Assembly (NCBI RefSeq): GCF_038051945.1 | Contig: NZ_CP150302.1 | Span: forward strand, 4,960,001 to 5,024,000 | Length of the DNA: 64,000 nt | Direction: 5' to 3' | Source of the DNA: Paenibacillus sp. FSL H3-0469 | GTDB taxonomy: Bacteria; Bacillota; Bacilli; Paenibacillales; Paenibacillaceae | Part shown: positions 33,188 to 42,444 of the stretch, in pieces | Position numbering within the stretch: the stretch's first letter is position 1 | Layout: each line of letters begins with the position of its first letter | Notes under the pieces: generated by a model | What the model saw: only the letters and a program-made list of their open reading frames with translations | Told to the model about the DNA's origin: nothing | The model's database searches: none | Position numbers and translations under genes: made by a program

Positions 33188-34240
33188 ATGCACCAGCCAA
33201 ATGAAGTATTATTCTATATTGGAACGTACAACAGTAAGGAGAAAGAGGCCATCCTGCTCGGTGCGCTGGATAAGGAGACCGGAGAAATGAGGCTTATGGG
33301 CGGTACCCGGGGGACCCGGAATCCTTCCTATCTGGCGGTCAATGCGGCACAGACTGCATTATATGCAGTGAGCGAGCAGGATGAGGGTGAGGTTCATGCC
33401 TATGCGATTGATCCCGGCAGCAAAGCTCTGCATCCGCTAGGCAGCAGAGCGACCGGAGGCGGCGCACCTTGTTATGTCTCGGTGGCTCCGCAGGGAGATT
33501 ACATAGCCGTGTCTAACTATACGGGAGGCAATGTCAATGTGTTCCCGCTGAACCCGGACGGGTCCTTGCAGGAGATGTCTTCCCAGGTGAAGCATGAGGG
33601 CTCGGGAATCCGCAGCGACCGCCAAGAGGCGCCCCATCCTCATTCGGTGATCCCGGACAAGACGGGTGAACATGTGCTGGTCTGTGATCTTGGTCTTGAC
33701 CAGATCGTGATCTACCGGGTGGAGGACGGAAAACTGGTCACTCACCGGGAGGTGGACCTTCCTCCAGGCTCAGGACCGCGCCATCTGGCGGTGCATCCTT
33801 CGCGGCAATGGATCTATCTGGTCAATGAACTAAATAACTCGGTCACCGTGTTCGCTAATGACGAGCTTCAAGGTAATCTGAAGCTCCTGCAGAGTATCAG
33901 CAGCCTTCCAGAGCACTATACGGCGGGAAGTGATGATACGGCTGCCGATATCCATGTATCGCCGTGCGGACGCTACCTCTACGTATCCAACCGGGGACAT
34001 GACAGCATCGCACTATTCTATATCGATAAGGCTACAGGTCTGCTGGAAGCGGAGGACTGGGTGATCTCCGGAGGACGGACACCGCGCAACTTCGCTCTGA
34101 TCGGCGGCATGCTGCTCGCCGCTAACCAGAACAGCGGCAATATTGCCTCCTTCCGCATAGACAGCGAGACCGGGCGGCTGATCCCTACCGGCAATGAGCT
34201 GGAAGTGCCGGCACCTGTCTGCCTTGTAGCCCTGGATTAA
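33188..34240 (+). CDS. Lactonase family protein (YkgB/6-phosphogluconolactonase-like)
   Basis: A 350-residue beta-propeller lactonase. The family pattern is clear: IGTYNSKEKEAI near the N terminus, PSYLAVN, GGNVNVFPL, HPHSVIPDKTGEHVLVCDLG and GPRHLAVHPS. Members hydrolyse 6-phosphogluconolactone or related sugar lactones. AAAAAGGAG precedes the ATG. No pentose-phosphate genes are adjacent, so the exact lactone is not certain. Confidence 0.88.
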   Translation: MHQPNEVLFYIGTYNSKEKEAILLGALDKETGEMRLMGGTRGTRNPSYLAVNAAQTALYAVSEQDEGEVHAYAIDPGSKALHPLGSRATGGGAPCYVSVAPQGDYIAVSNYTGGNVNVFPLNPDGSLQEMSSQVKHEGSGIRSDRQEAPHPHSVIPDKTGEHVLVCDLGLDQIVIYRVEDGKLVTHREVDLPPGSGPRHLAVHPSRQWIYLVNELNNSVTVFANDELQGNLKLLQSISSLPEHYTAGSDDTAADIHVSPCGRYLYVSNRGHDSIALFYIDKATGLLEAEDWVISGGRTPRNFALIGGMLLAANQNSGNIASFRIDSETGRLIPTGNELEVPAPVCLVALD

Positions 34241-34270
34241 CCAGCATAAGGACCGCTGTGCAGGAGCAGC

Positions 34271-34311
34271 AAAGCCCCCTGTCCGCAGTATGGCGGACAG
34301 GGGGCAATTTA
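34271..34311. terminator. Bidirectional terminator between convergent genes
   Basis: A perfect 13-bp stem (GCCCCCTGTCCGC and its inverse) with a 6-base loop lies between the lactonase gene and the minus-strand hydrolase gene. T-rich sequence is modest on both sides. Confidence 0.7.
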
Positions 34312-34350
34312 GGCTGTTGTTATTTATTTTATAGATAGAATGATGTCCGG

Positions 34351-36678
34351 TTAATACACTCCTGTCAGCGGGTCCTCCCGCTCGTAGAAGCCGATGTCGT
34401 CCAGCATGATCTTGTCTTCTGAGCCTTGCAGATAAAAAGTGATATCAGTCAGACTATCCGGATCAAGCTCCGGTTCTTCCTCAAGGAACAGCTCGAAGGG
34501 CAGCTTGTACGTCTGGTAGACTGCTTCCGAAAGGTTGCTGAATTTGCCGTCACTGATCCGCTCCTCCAGCCACGGACTAAGCGTGAATTCAGTCTGCGGG
34601 AGCGGCAGAATATCCATCACCTCGTCCAGGGGGATTCTTGCGGCGGTGTCGTTGCTGTCAGTCAGCTCCACCTCCACATCCGGGGAGAGCCCAGCTTCCG
34701 GCAGCGGCCCGGCATCGCCGTCCTGGTTAGGATCGGAGTTATGGTTCGCCAGGGAGAAGGTGAGCCCCTCTACAGCTGGGGATTCCGCAAGCGTCCGGGT
34801 CAGCGTATCGCTGAGCCTAATGCTGTAAGCAGCCTCGGCGTCCGCAGACTCCTGCTCCGGGCTTGCGCTGCGCTCCAGCAGGATACCGTAAGAGGGCTTA
34901 TTGTTCCGTTCACGGTCCTTCGCGGCCTCTTCGCTCCATTGAAGCCCCGTAGTCGCAGAGACGGTCCCGCCCTGAACGATGCCTCTGTTGCGGTCTTCAT
35001 CATAGTCCGCTACCGTGATATAGGACCCGCTCTGGAAGCGGTTATAATAGGCGGTATCCGGCAGCCACCGGGCGCCGCTGCGGTAATCGCGGAACAATTG
35101 CCGGTACTCGGTTCTCCCGTGCAGCGTGTTCTCCAGGAAGGCAGAGACATAGACCTTGGCGATTCTCCGCTGCTCCTCCCCGTCCATGATCCGGGAACGC
35201 TTCAGGAACAGGCCGGTCGGCAGCGTCTGGTCATATAGCCCCCAGTCCGTATTGAACTGGCTATGGTTGGCATCGGCGATGTAGAGCGAGCTTTTGAAGC
35301 CGGGGGTATTGCCGGTGTAGGAAGAACGCATATATTGCCGGTCCCCGTAGAAATCATGCACATCGCCGTCACGGGCGCCCTGCAGTGTCAGATAGCTCAC
35401 ATCGGTTAGACGGGCCTGCTTGCTGTCGATCATTTTATCCGTAGGGGCCAGGGCAATGACCGAAGAGATATGGAACTGCTGAATAGCATCCAGAACCGGA
35501 TCACTGCTGAACCAGCGTGATGCATCCGCAGCCATGGCTACAGCCTGGCCGCCCCGACTGTGGCCGAGCAGCGCAACAGAGTCATAATCTACCTTCTGAT
35601 AGAAGGGAGTGCCGGGCTGCTCCGCGAAGCTGCCGATCTGCTGCAGATGCTTCAGAATCATCCAGGTCCGCGCTTTGAAGTCATTGTCCGGAATACCTGA
35701 CCAGGCTGAATAATTCAGGAAATTCTCATCCAGGGTGACCGCGATGAAGCCCCGGCTGGCCAGTAATTCACCAAGATAGGCGTAGCCGCCCTCGGAGAAG
35801 TCCTCCATCATATGGTTGCCATGCACCATGAGCACCAGCGGATACGGCCCGTCCCCGTCCGGCATCCATACTCTGGCATTCAGCGGGAGGGAAGCGGGAT
35901 CGAATCCCCAGAACAGAGTCCGCAGCACAGGCCAGGAAGAGATATACCGGGTAGCATCCACGGAAGCAGAGGTTAGCAGAACATCCTTGCTGTACTCCTT
36001 GCGTTGCAGATCCTTGCCGCTTCCATAGGTGAAGCTGTGGAATGTATAGCCGCCCGGCTGTGCGGGATCATCTGCAAGTAAGGGAAGCACCTGTCCGTCC
36101 GCCGCCAGACTCTGAAGCGAGGGTACCGGTACCGGACTGCTCCCCGTCCCAGAGCCATAGGCCAGTGCGAAGGGGGAGAGGAGGAGTGCCGCTGCCAGCA
36201 GACTGCCGCTGAGCATTCTGCGGGTCCGCAGCAGGCCGGCCGCAAGTCCCCCTAACCCGAAGGCCAAGGCTGCGATACAGGCGATAACGGCTGCAGCTTC
36301 AAGCTCCAGATCGGAAAAATATAAGATTAGCAATACAGTCCCATAGGTGCTGAGCAAAGAGCCTGCGAACAGATGCGGAAACCGCAGTCCGGTTAGAGAG
36401 AGCAGCACAGCCAGCAGATTGCTGGCCAGCGCCATAACAAGCGTTCCTGCGCCAACTGCCAGCATAATATCTGCTGCGCTTCCGAGTCCGGTAGGAATAC
36501 CCATAATAACTATAGAAAAAGCCAGAATGCATAGCGTCCAAGGGCCGCTGAGCGCAGTCCTCCATAAATTAGTATCATACCTGTACGTTTCCAGAATGCG
36601 TCTGCCCAGTTCTTTGAGTACGCGCCTGTGCAGCCGCGGTCCCTGCGGCGCGGGGCCATACTCCAAATCCATTCCCAT
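34351..36678 (-). CDS. Large membrane-anchored alpha/beta hydrolase
   Basis: About 775 residues. The N-terminal ~180 residues hold roughly five to six transmembrane helices. The remainder is outside the membrane and contains an alpha/beta hydrolase with VMVHGNHMM and a nucleophile elbow LLGHSRGGQAV. A C-terminal beta-rich region with acidic patches follows. Its layout resembles platelet-activating-factor/chlorophyllase-like hydrolases, but the substrate is not known. The ATG at 36678 (MGMDLEYG) has GGGGGAAA upstream; a GTG at 36705 is further in frame without support. The gene is monocistronic. Confidence 0.75.
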   Translation of the reverse strand: MGMDLEYGPAPQGPRLHRRVLKELGRRILETYRYDTNLWRTALSGPWTLCILAFSIVIMGIPTGLGSAADIMLAVGAGTLVMALASNLLAVLLSLTGLRFPHLFAGSLLSTYGTVLLILYFSDLELEAAAVIACIAALAFGLGGLAAGLLRTRRMLSGSLLAAALLLSPFALAYGSGTGSSPVPVPSLQSLAADGQVLPLLADDPAQPGGYTFHSFTYGSGKDLQRKEYSKDVLLTSASVDATRYISSWPVLRTLFWGFDPASLPLNARVWMPDGDGPYPLVLMVHGNHMMEDFSEGGYAYLGELLASRGFIAVTLDENFLNYSAWSGIPDNDFKARTWMILKHLQQIGSFAEQPGTPFYQKVDYDSVALLGHSRGGQAVAMAADASRWFSSDPVLDAIQQFHISSVIALAPTDKMIDSKQARLTDVSYLTLQGARDGDVHDFYGDRQYMRSSYTGNTPGFKSSLYIADANHSQFNTDWGLYDQTLPTGLFLKRSRIMDGEEQRRIAKVYVSAFLENTLHGRTEYRQLFRDYRSGARWLPDTAYYNRFQSGSYITVADYDEDRNRGIVQGGTVSATTGLQWSEEAAKDRERNNKPSYGILLERSASPEQESADAEAAYSIRLSDTLTRTLAESPAVEGLTFSLANHNSDPNQDGDAGPLPEAGLSPDVEVELTDSNDTAARIPLDEVMDILPLPQTEFTLSPWLEERISDGKFSNLSEAVYQTYKLPFELFLEEEPELDPDSLTDITFYLQGSEDKIMLDDIGFYEREDPLTGVY

Positions 36679-36843
36679 GATTATTTCCCCCGGTGCTTTT
36701 TTCACTCTATTTTTTCACTCTATTAGATGTAAGCAATGATATTACTTTGGGGCAGCAATAACAAGTGGAGCTTACAGGAACGGGCGCCACTTCCTGCCCG
36801 GGGCCCGTCGATCGACGTCTTTCATTCAAAGTGAAAAAAAGGT

Positions 36844-36872
36844 TTGACAGCGCGGAAGGTGTTCAGTATTAT
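36844..36872 (+). promoter_or_regulatory. Sigma-A promoter of the sulfate operon
   Basis: TTGACA and TATTAT are separated by exactly 17 bases, about 180 bases before the sulfate-binding protein gene. Confidence 0.75.
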
Positions 36873-36882
36873 ATCTGTATAA

Positions 36883-36899
36883 CCTACTAAATGGGTAGG
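36883..36899. promoter_or_regulatory. Palindrome downstream of the sulfate promoter, CymR-like site
   Basis: CCTAC and GTAGG form an inverted repeat within ATAACCTACTAAATGGG, followed by TAGGAAT. It sits ten bases after the -10 box, a repressor position. An Rrf2-type cysteine regulator such as CymR is the likely binder by context; this is inference. The remaining leader (36900-37048) shows no recognisable riboswitch. Confidence 0.5.
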
Positions 36900-37048
36900 A
36901 ATAATCAAATAAGTTCTTACCGTACAGACGGAGGAACGCCTGCTTCAGGCTCGCAGATACGTGTCTACAAGACCGGTTTGACTTGCCGCAAGCGGGCTTT
37001 CCTGCGTCTGTTGCTTGTTACAAGACTATTATGGGGGAGTGGGCTAAG

Positions 37049-38170
37049 ATGACAAAAGGGATCAAGAAGGGGCTTCTAGCCGGGTTTGCATTGATATTGA
37101 CGGCAGGGCTTACAGCTTGCGGGAACAGTAATGCAGGGAATAGTGCGGGTGCAGGAACGGCGGCCCCGGCCGCGGCAGAAGCGGCTGCGAATGCATCTTC
37201 CGCACCGGAAGCCACCCAGACACAGGCCAAAGATCCGGTCGAGCTGCTGAATGTATCCTACGATCCAACGCGTGAGCTGTATGAGAACTACAACAAGGCC
37301 TTCGCCGCCTATTGGGAGCAGGAGACCGGCCAGAAGGTAACCGTCAAGCAATCGCATGGCGGATCGGGCAAGCAGAGCCGGGCTGTGCTGGATGGCCTGG
37401 AGGCAGATGTCGTTACGCTGGCGCTTGGATATGACATTGATGCGCTTCAGGAGGCTGGGCTGATCGGCGCGGACTGGCAGAGTAAATATGAGCATAACAG
37501 CTCCCCGTATACCTCCACCATCGTCTTCCTGGTCCGCAAAGGCAACCCGAAAGGCATCAAGGACTGGCCCGATCTGCTGAAGGAGGGCGTAGAGGTCATC
37601 ACTCCTAACCCCAAGACCTCCGGCGGTGCCCGCTGGAACTACCTGGCTGCCTGGGGCTATGCGCTGGACCACAATAATAATGATGAAGCCAAGGCCCAGG
37701 AATTCGTGCAAAAGCTGTTCAAGAATGTACCTGTCCTGGATACCGGAGCGCGCGGCTCGACCACTACCTTCGTGGAACGCGGCATCGGAGATGTGCTGAT
37801 TGCCTGGGAGAATGAGGCGTATCTGTCCATCAAGGAGCTGGGTCCGGACAAATTCGAGATTGTGAATCCGTCAGAGAGTATTCTGGCTGAGCCGCCGGTT
37901 GCAGTGGTGGATAAGGTGGCCGATAAAAGAGGAACGCGCGAGGTAGCAGATGCCTACCTGAAATATCTCTACACCGAGGAAGGCCAGAAGATTGCTGCCG
38001 AGAACTATTACCGTCCGACCCTGGATAGCGTGAAGGCCGAGTTCAAGGATCAATTCCCGGAGATCAAGCTGTTCACCTTGGCGGATAAATTCGGAACCTG
38101 GAAGGAGACCCAGGCGAAGCACTTCAATGACGGCGGGATTTTCGACAAAATCTACGTGCCGGGCAGCTGA
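37049..38170 (+). CDS. Sulfate ABC transporter substrate-binding lipoprotein
   Basis: About 373 residues. The signal peptide has lipobox LTAGLTACG, followed by an Ala-rich linker. The mature domain is the sulfate/thiosulfate-binding fold of Sbp/CysP: LNVSYDPTRELYENYNKAF, QSHGGSGKQSRAVLDGL, NPKTSGGARWNYLAAWGYAL. It captures sulfate at the outer membrane face and hands it to the two permeases encoded next. The ATG at 37049 has GGGGGAG nine bases upstream; the longer frame from 36983 lacks a signal. No ATPase (CysA) gene is in the operon. Confidence 0.93.
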   Translation: MTKGIKKGLLAGFALILTAGLTACGNSNAGNSAGAGTAAPAAAEAAANASSAPEATQTQAKDPVELLNVSYDPTRELYENYNKAFAAYWEQETGQKVTVKQSHGGSGKQSRAVLDGLEADVVTLALGYDIDALQEAGLIGADWQSKYEHNSSPYTSTIVFLVRKGNPKGIKDWPDLLKEGVEVITPNPKTSGGARWNYLAAWGYALDHNNNDEAKAQEFVQKLFKNVPVLDTGARGSTTTFVERGIGDVLIAWENEAYLSIKELGPDKFEIVNPSESILAEPPVAVVDKVADKRGTREVADAYLKYLYTEEGQKIAAENYYRPTLDSVKAEFKDQFPEIKLFTLADKFGTWKETQAKHFNDGGIFDKIYVPGS

Positions 38171-38200
38171 TAGCGGAGTTTTGAAAGGATGAATGGGCAC

Positions 38201-39049
38201 ATGAATGTCACGACCAAAGCTGCTGCAAGGACGGTACGGCGCAGGCTGCTGCCGGGGTTCGGGATTACAATGGGGTTCAGCGTACTCTATCTGAGTCTTG
38301 TGGTCCTGCTGCCGCTGTCCGCACTGCTCTTCAATTCAACGGGGCTGAGCTGGGCCAAGTTCTGGGATGTGGCTACGGATGCCCGCGTCCTGGCCTCCTA
38401 CCGTGTCAGTCTGAGTACGGCGGGCGCTGCGGCCTTGATCAATGTATTTCTGGGACTGCTGCTGGCCTGGGTGCTGGTGCGGTATGAATTCCCCGGTAAA
38501 AGAATCTTCGACGCCCTGATCGACCTGCCGTTCGCGCTCCCTACAGCCGTAGCGGGCGTATCGCTGACCGCCCTCTATTCCCAGAACGGCTGGATCGGCT
38601 CCCTGCTAACCCCGCTGGGGTTCAAGGTAGCCTTCACCCCGCTAGGCATCACGCTGGCGCTGATGTTCATCGGCATTCCCTTTGTCGTCCGCACAGTGCA
38701 GCCGGTGCTGGAGGATCTGGAGCGGGACATGGAGGAAGCCGCTGCTACGCTGGGGGCAGGACGCGGGCGCACCTTCCTGCGGATTGTCCTGCCGGAGCTG
38801 CTCCCCCCGCTGCTTACGGGCTTCGCCCTGGCGTTCGCCCGGGGCATCGGCGAGTACGGCTCTGTCGTGTTCATCTCCGGCAATATGCCGATGCGCACCG
38901 AGATTGCCCCGCTGCTGATCATGTCCAAGCTGGAGCAGTTCGATTACGCCGGAGCGACCGCTGTAGCCCTGATTCTGCTGCTGCTCTCCTTCCTGATGCT
39001 GCTGGTCATCAACAGCCTTCAGCACTGGGCGCGGAGGAGCTCCCGATGA
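38201..39049 (+). CDS. cysT: Sulfate ABC transporter permease CysT
   Basis: About 282 residues with six helices and the EAA loop EEAAATLGAGRGRTFLRIVL that docks the ATPase. The sequence and order after the sulfate-binding protein identify CysT (CysU). AAAGGA lies about 11 bases before the ATG at 38201, while the ATG at 38189 overlaps that site. The GIGEYGSVVFISGNMP segment is typical of sulfate permeases. Confidence 0.92.
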   Translation: MNVTTKAAARTVRRRLLPGFGITMGFSVLYLSLVVLLPLSALLFNSTGLSWAKFWDVATDARVLASYRVSLSTAGAAALINVFLGLLLAWVLVRYEFPGKRIFDALIDLPFALPTAVAGVSLTALYSQNGWIGSLLTPLGFKVAFTPLGITLALMFIGIPFVVRTVQPVLEDLERDMEEAAATLGAGRGRTFLRIVLPELLPPLLTGFALAFARGIGEYGSVVFISGNMPMRTEIAPLLIMSKLEQFDYAGATAVALILLLLSFLMLLVINSLQHWARRSSR

Positions 39050-39118
39050 GGGAGGGCGAGTTTTATTGCGAAGTTAATCAATGAAGTAGGGCTTCATAAA
39101 ACTTTAGGAGGAATAAAT

Positions 39119-39982
39119 ATGGCCGATACGGTTCCCTTGCATGTCCCCGGGCCGCGAACGGGCGTATCATCGCCCGCGGCAACAGAGTCACCGGCGGTTA
39201 AATGGGTGCTCATCTCCCTGGCCGGGCTGGTTCTGCTCTGGCTGATTGCGCTGCCGCTGATCATTGTGCTGGTGGAGTCGCTGAAGCGGGGGCTGGATGT
39301 CTACTGGGCTGCATTGACCGACCCGGACGCCGCCTCGGCGCTGAAGCTGACGCTGCTGGTCGCTGCGATTACAGTTCCGCTGAATACGGTCTTTGGGGTA
39401 ACGGCGGCGTGGGCGGTGACCAAGTTCCGTTTTCGCGGCAAGGGATTTCTGATTACGCTAATCGATCTGCCTTTTGCCGTATCCCCGGTAATTGGCGGGC
39501 TGATCTTCATTCTGGTGTTCGGCTCACACGGCTGGTTCGGCCCCTGGCTCAGCGACCATGATATCAAAATCGTCTTCGCCCTGCCGGGCATCGTGCTGGC
39601 TACGCTGTTTATCACGTTCCCGTTCGTAGCCCGCGAGCTGATTCCGCTGATGGAGGAGCAGGGCACACAGGAGGAGGAGGCTGCGATTACGCTCGGTGCG
39701 CACGGGTGGCAGATCTTCTGGCGCGTAACGCTGCCGAATATTAAGTGGGGCCTGCTCTACGGCATTATTCTCTGTAATGCACGGGCCATGGGCGAGTTCG
39801 GAGCCGTATCCGTAGTGTCCGGGCATATCCGCGGGGAGACGAATACGTTGCCGCTGCATGTCGAAATTTTGTACAACGAATATCAGTTTTCGGCATCCTT
39901 CGCGGTGGCTTCTCTGCTGCTCCTGCTGGCACTGGTGACGATGATTGTAAAAAGCGTACTTGTACGCAAAAATGCTCATTGA
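39119..39982 (+). CDS. cysW: Sulfate ABC transporter permease CysW
   Basis: A 287-residue permease, paralogous to CysT, with six helices and EAA loop EEEAAITLGAHGWQIFWRVT. The GEFGAVSVVSGHIRG motif matches CysW. GGAGG precedes the ATG. CysT and CysW form the heterodimeric channel. The absence of cysA nearby means an ATPase from elsewhere must energise the system. Confidence 0.92.
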   Translation: MADTVPLHVPGPRTGVSSPAATESPAVKWVLISLAGLVLLWLIALPLIIVLVESLKRGLDVYWAALTDPDAASALKLTLLVAAITVPLNTVFGVTAAWAVTKFRFRGKGFLITLIDLPFAVSPVIGGLIFILVFGSHGWFGPWLSDHDIKIVFALPGIVLATLFITFPFVARELIPLMEEQGTQEEEAAITLGAHGWQIFWRVTLPNIKWGLLYGIILCNARAMGEFGAVSVVSGHIRGETNTLPLHVEILYNEYQFSASFAVASLLLLLALVTMIVKSVLVRKNAH

Positions 39983-40083
39983 CAGCTATTGGGAGCCGTG
40001 CTAAGTTAATTCATAGTATACAAGGTGGTAATAACGGAATTTAGGCAGAGTTACTTCCCTAACCGGGAAAGGGAGGCTTGCGA

Positions 40084-40305
40084 ATGGCGAAACCACTGAA
40101 GGTGGATGAGGTATGGCTTGCGCGGATAACGGAACTTCTCGACGATATGGAATTCGGCTCCTTGCACATCGTAGTGCATGAAGGTCAAATCGTACAGATG
40201 GAGCGCACGGAGCGCAAACGTTTCGAGAACAGCACAGCAAATTCACGTGGTAGTGGAGAGACCGGAAGCCGGCGGACCGATACCCGTACTGGAGGACGAG
40301 GATAA
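40084..40305 (+). CDS. YezD-family (DUF2292) small protein
   Basis: A 73-residue protein. The pattern ITELLDDMEFGSLHIVVHEG followed by QIVQMERTE identifies the DUF2292/YezD family, which occurs repeatedly next to sulfur assimilation genes, as here after cysW. The biochemical role is unknown. The ATG at 40084 has GGGAGG upstream; a start six bases earlier lacks spacing. A terminator follows. Confidence 0.82.
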   Translation: MAKPLKVDEVWLARITELLDDMEFGSLHIVVHEGQIVQMERTERKRFENSTANSRGSGETGSRRTDTRTGGRG

Positions 40306-40310
40306 TACAG

Positions 40311-40348
40311 AAAGACCTTCCATTGGGCAACCAATCGAAGGTCTTTTA
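40311..40348 (+). terminator. Terminator of the sulfate operon
   Basis: AAAGACCTTC pairs with GAAGGTCTTT around an inner ATTGG/CCAAT stem, followed by T. Confidence 0.82.
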
Positions 40349-40358
40349 GGTTTAACTG

Positions 40359-40667
40359 TCAGTAACGCGGATTGCGCCGTGCTCCGCTCAGCCCTTCTAC
40401 GAGCAGAATGATAGCGGTAATGGCATGCATCACCCAGCCGACGAAAGGAATCAAGGCCACCACCGAAGTAACTACGCCCACTGCATTTCCGATAATCGGA
40501 CCGCGCTCTCTCAGCAGAATGATTATGGCTACGGCATGCAGCAGAAAAGCGATTCCGAGCGGCGCCCAGGCATTTGCTACCACAAAGCTTCCCCCGATAA
40601 TCGGCAGCGCCAGAAAAGCCTCATAAGCGAAAGTTCCCCATTTAAACAGTTTCCCTGTAGGAGACAT
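40359..40667 (-). CDS. Small multi-pass membrane protein, unknown function
   Basis: A 102-residue protein with about three to four hydrophobic segments (FLALPIIGGSFVVANAW, IAFLLHAVAIIILL, AVGVVTSVVALIPFVGWVMH). The ATG at 40667 has a GGTGAAG ribosome site; the ORF is open further upstream to 40715 without one. I do not recognise a named family. It resembles small membrane proteins annotated as hypothetical in Bacillota. It converges on the sulfate operon terminator. Confidence 0.68.
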   Translation of the reverse strand: MSPTGKLFKWGTFAYEAFLALPIIGGSFVVANAWAPLGIAFLLHAVAIIILLRERGPIIGNAVGVVTSVVALIPFVGWVMHAITAIILLVEGLSGARRNPRY

Positions 40668-40893
40668 AATTACTTCACCAACCTTCCAAAATAGTAGTGT
40701 TGCTTGTCTATCCACAGTTTACCCAAGGATACGGGGTAAGAATAACCTGCCCGTCCGCAGAGAGCAAGTTCTGTGTTTTGAATTATTGTACGCTGGAGGA
40801 GGCGGGGCGTTTCAATTTTGAACAAATACATATATATTGGTATCAGTATGGCAGCGGGGCTGTGTGTAGATTGCAGGGTACAGGAGGAGTAAT

Positions 40894-41307
40894 ATGACAA
40901 ATTCAGTACAGGCGGAGATCCGGCAGGAGCTGCCCTCAGTTGAGGATTATCTGGCGCTGCGGCAGGAAGCCGGGCTTAGTCCGATGAGCATAGAGGGGGC
41001 GTCTGCCGGGCTGCCTAACTCCGCTTTTGCGGTGACCGTATATGCAGGAGAGCTGCTGGTGGGCATGGGCAGGGTTATTGGGGACGGGGGATGTTTTTTT
41101 CAAGTGACGGATATTGCGGTGAAGCCTTCCTTCCAGGGACAAGGTCTCGGAAAAAGCATCATGCGGGAAATCCGCGCGTTCCTGGACAGCGTTCCGGAGA
41201 AGGCGTATATCAGTCTCATCGCTGACGGGGAAGCGGCAAAGTTGTATGCCAAATACGGGTTCACGCCGGTGATGCCTGCTTCACAGGGAATGTTCCTGCG
41301 GCGATAA
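40894..41307 (+). CDS. GNAT family N-acetyltransferase
   Basis: A 137-residue acetyltransferase. The acetyl-CoA binding loop is visible as FQGQGLGKSIM, preceded by the beta-4 strand DIAVKPS, and followed by AAKLYAKYGFTPVM. The substrate is not predictable. AGGAGG lies directly before the ATG. The next gene begins about 60 bases downstream on the same strand. Confidence 0.88.
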   Translation: MTNSVQAEIRQELPSVEDYLALRQEAGLSPMSIEGASAGLPNSAFAVTVYAGELLVGMGRVIGDGGCFFQVTDIAVKPSFQGQGLGKSIMREIRAFLDSVPEKAYISLIADGEAAKLYAKYGFTPVMPASQGMFLRR

Positions 41308-41367
41308 ATAGGGTGAATTCGTGTAAAGATAAAGGATAGCAAATTAGGAAAGTGAGGCAGCGGGAGA

Positions 41368-42000
41368 ATGGATATTGTAGTGTTTGGAGCATCGGGCAGA
41401 GTTGGAAGTGCCATCGTACAGGAAGCGTTAAAAAGAAAACACGAGGTCACGGCTGCGGTACGCAGACCGGAAGCCTTCGGCCTTCAGCATGAGCGGCTGC
41501 AGGTAGTGGCTGCTGATCTGCTGGACCCGGCCTCGGTAACGGCAGCGGTGCGCGGGCATGAAGAGGTAATCAGTGCGTTCGGCCCGGCGGCGGGGCATGA
41601 GAATGATCTGCTGCGGGCAGCGGATTCATTGCTGGAAGGGATGCGGGCGGCTGGGCTTGAGCGTCTGATCATTGTCGGCGGAGCGGGCAGTCTGAAGACG
41701 GAATCGGGAGAATGGCTGATGGACACCGCCGGATTCCCGGAGGACTACCGCGCGCTGGCTTCGGCTCATGCCAATGCCTATGAGATCTATAGAGGATCAG
41801 AGCTGGATTACACGTATCTTAGTCCGCCTGCCGCTCTGATAGACGGGAGCCGCACCGGCCAGTTCCGTATCGGCCTCGACCGGCTGATTGTAGATGAAGA
41901 CGGCCGGAGCGGCATCAGCATCCAGGATTTCGCTGTGGCGGTCATCGATGAGCTGGAGGAAGGCAATTTCAGCAGAGCCAGGTTTACTGTAGGGTATTGA
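41368..42000 (+). CDS. NAD(P)-binding oxidoreductase (atypical SDR, YwnB-like)
   Basis: A 210-residue Rossmann protein with the nucleotide motif GASGRVGSAIVQEAL at the N terminus, AADLLDP, and LERLIIVGGAGSL. It is similar to YwnB/NmrA-type short atypical reductases. It probably binds NADP(H), but no substrate can be given. A 550-base gap with repeats and a late terminator follows. Confidence 0.86.
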   Translation: MDIVVFGASGRVGSAIVQEALKRKHEVTAAVRRPEAFGLQHERLQVVAADLLDPASVTAAVRGHEEVISAFGPAAGHENDLLRAADSLLEGMRAAGLERLIIVGGAGSLKTESGEWLMDTAGFPEDYRALASAHANAYEIYRGSELDYTYLSPPAALIDGSRTGQFRIGLDRLIVDEDGRSGISIQDFAVAVIDELEEGNFSRARFTVGY

Positions 42001-42032
42001 TAGGGAGATTGTACTGATCGTAGGGTGAGGAT

Positions 42033-42200
42033 TTGCGCGCAGTGCTTGGGGGGCGCGTGTGCGTGTGGACGGAGGAGGACGCGGGAGAGGAAGAGGAGAG
42101 GGCAAAGGTAGTGGCAGAGGCAACTGCAGAGGCAACTGCAGAGGCAACTGCAGAGGTGAAAAGGGCAAGGGTAGTGGCTGAGGCGGAAACTGCAAAAGTA
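42033..42200 (+). repeat. Purine-rich minisatellite with 12-bp units
   Basis: GCAGAGGCAACT is repeated about three to four times near 42113-42155 inside a longer G/A-rich tract. The tract begins about 30 bases after the stop of the oxidoreductase gene. An in-frame (EATA)n ORF exists, but it has no ribosome site. Confidence 0.65.
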
Positions 42201-42222
42201 GCGGCAGGTTTAATCGCACTCT

Positions 42223-42332
42223 GTACAACTAAAACAGCTGATTTTACAAGGATTCTGCGTTTAGTTGTAGTTTGTACATTTAAAAATCCCATTGAGCTGG
42301 GATTCTCCCCAATCGGGCAGATTTAGTTGTAC
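42223..42332. repeat. ~110-bp element with 11-bp inverted ends, copy 2
   Basis: GTACAACTAAA at the left end and TTTAGTTGTAC at the right end are perfect inverses. A further TTTAGTTGTAG lies inside at 42260, and an internal AATCCCA/TGGGATT hairpin is near 42290. Length and register match the copy at 8698-8808. Confidence 0.68.
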
Positions 42333-42414
42333 AAACTACAACTGGAAGAGGCAGGCTGTGCTTTTGAGTGTTTTTAGGTGTATGGAATGCAACTAAGGAA
42401 TGCAAGTATGCTTA

Positions 42415-42444
42415 AGGTCCTCTTCGTAGCGGGAGGACTTTTTG
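42415..42444 (+). terminator. Terminator in the 42.0-42.5 kb gap
   Basis: AAGGTCCTC pairs with GAGGACTTTTT across a 9-base loop. It lies about 415 bases after the oxidoreductase gene. Confidence 0.7.

Noticed and set aside
42033..42326. 97-residue ORF with repeated EATA units
   Set aside because: Created by the 12-bp minisatellite and the TTGTAC element; no start signal.
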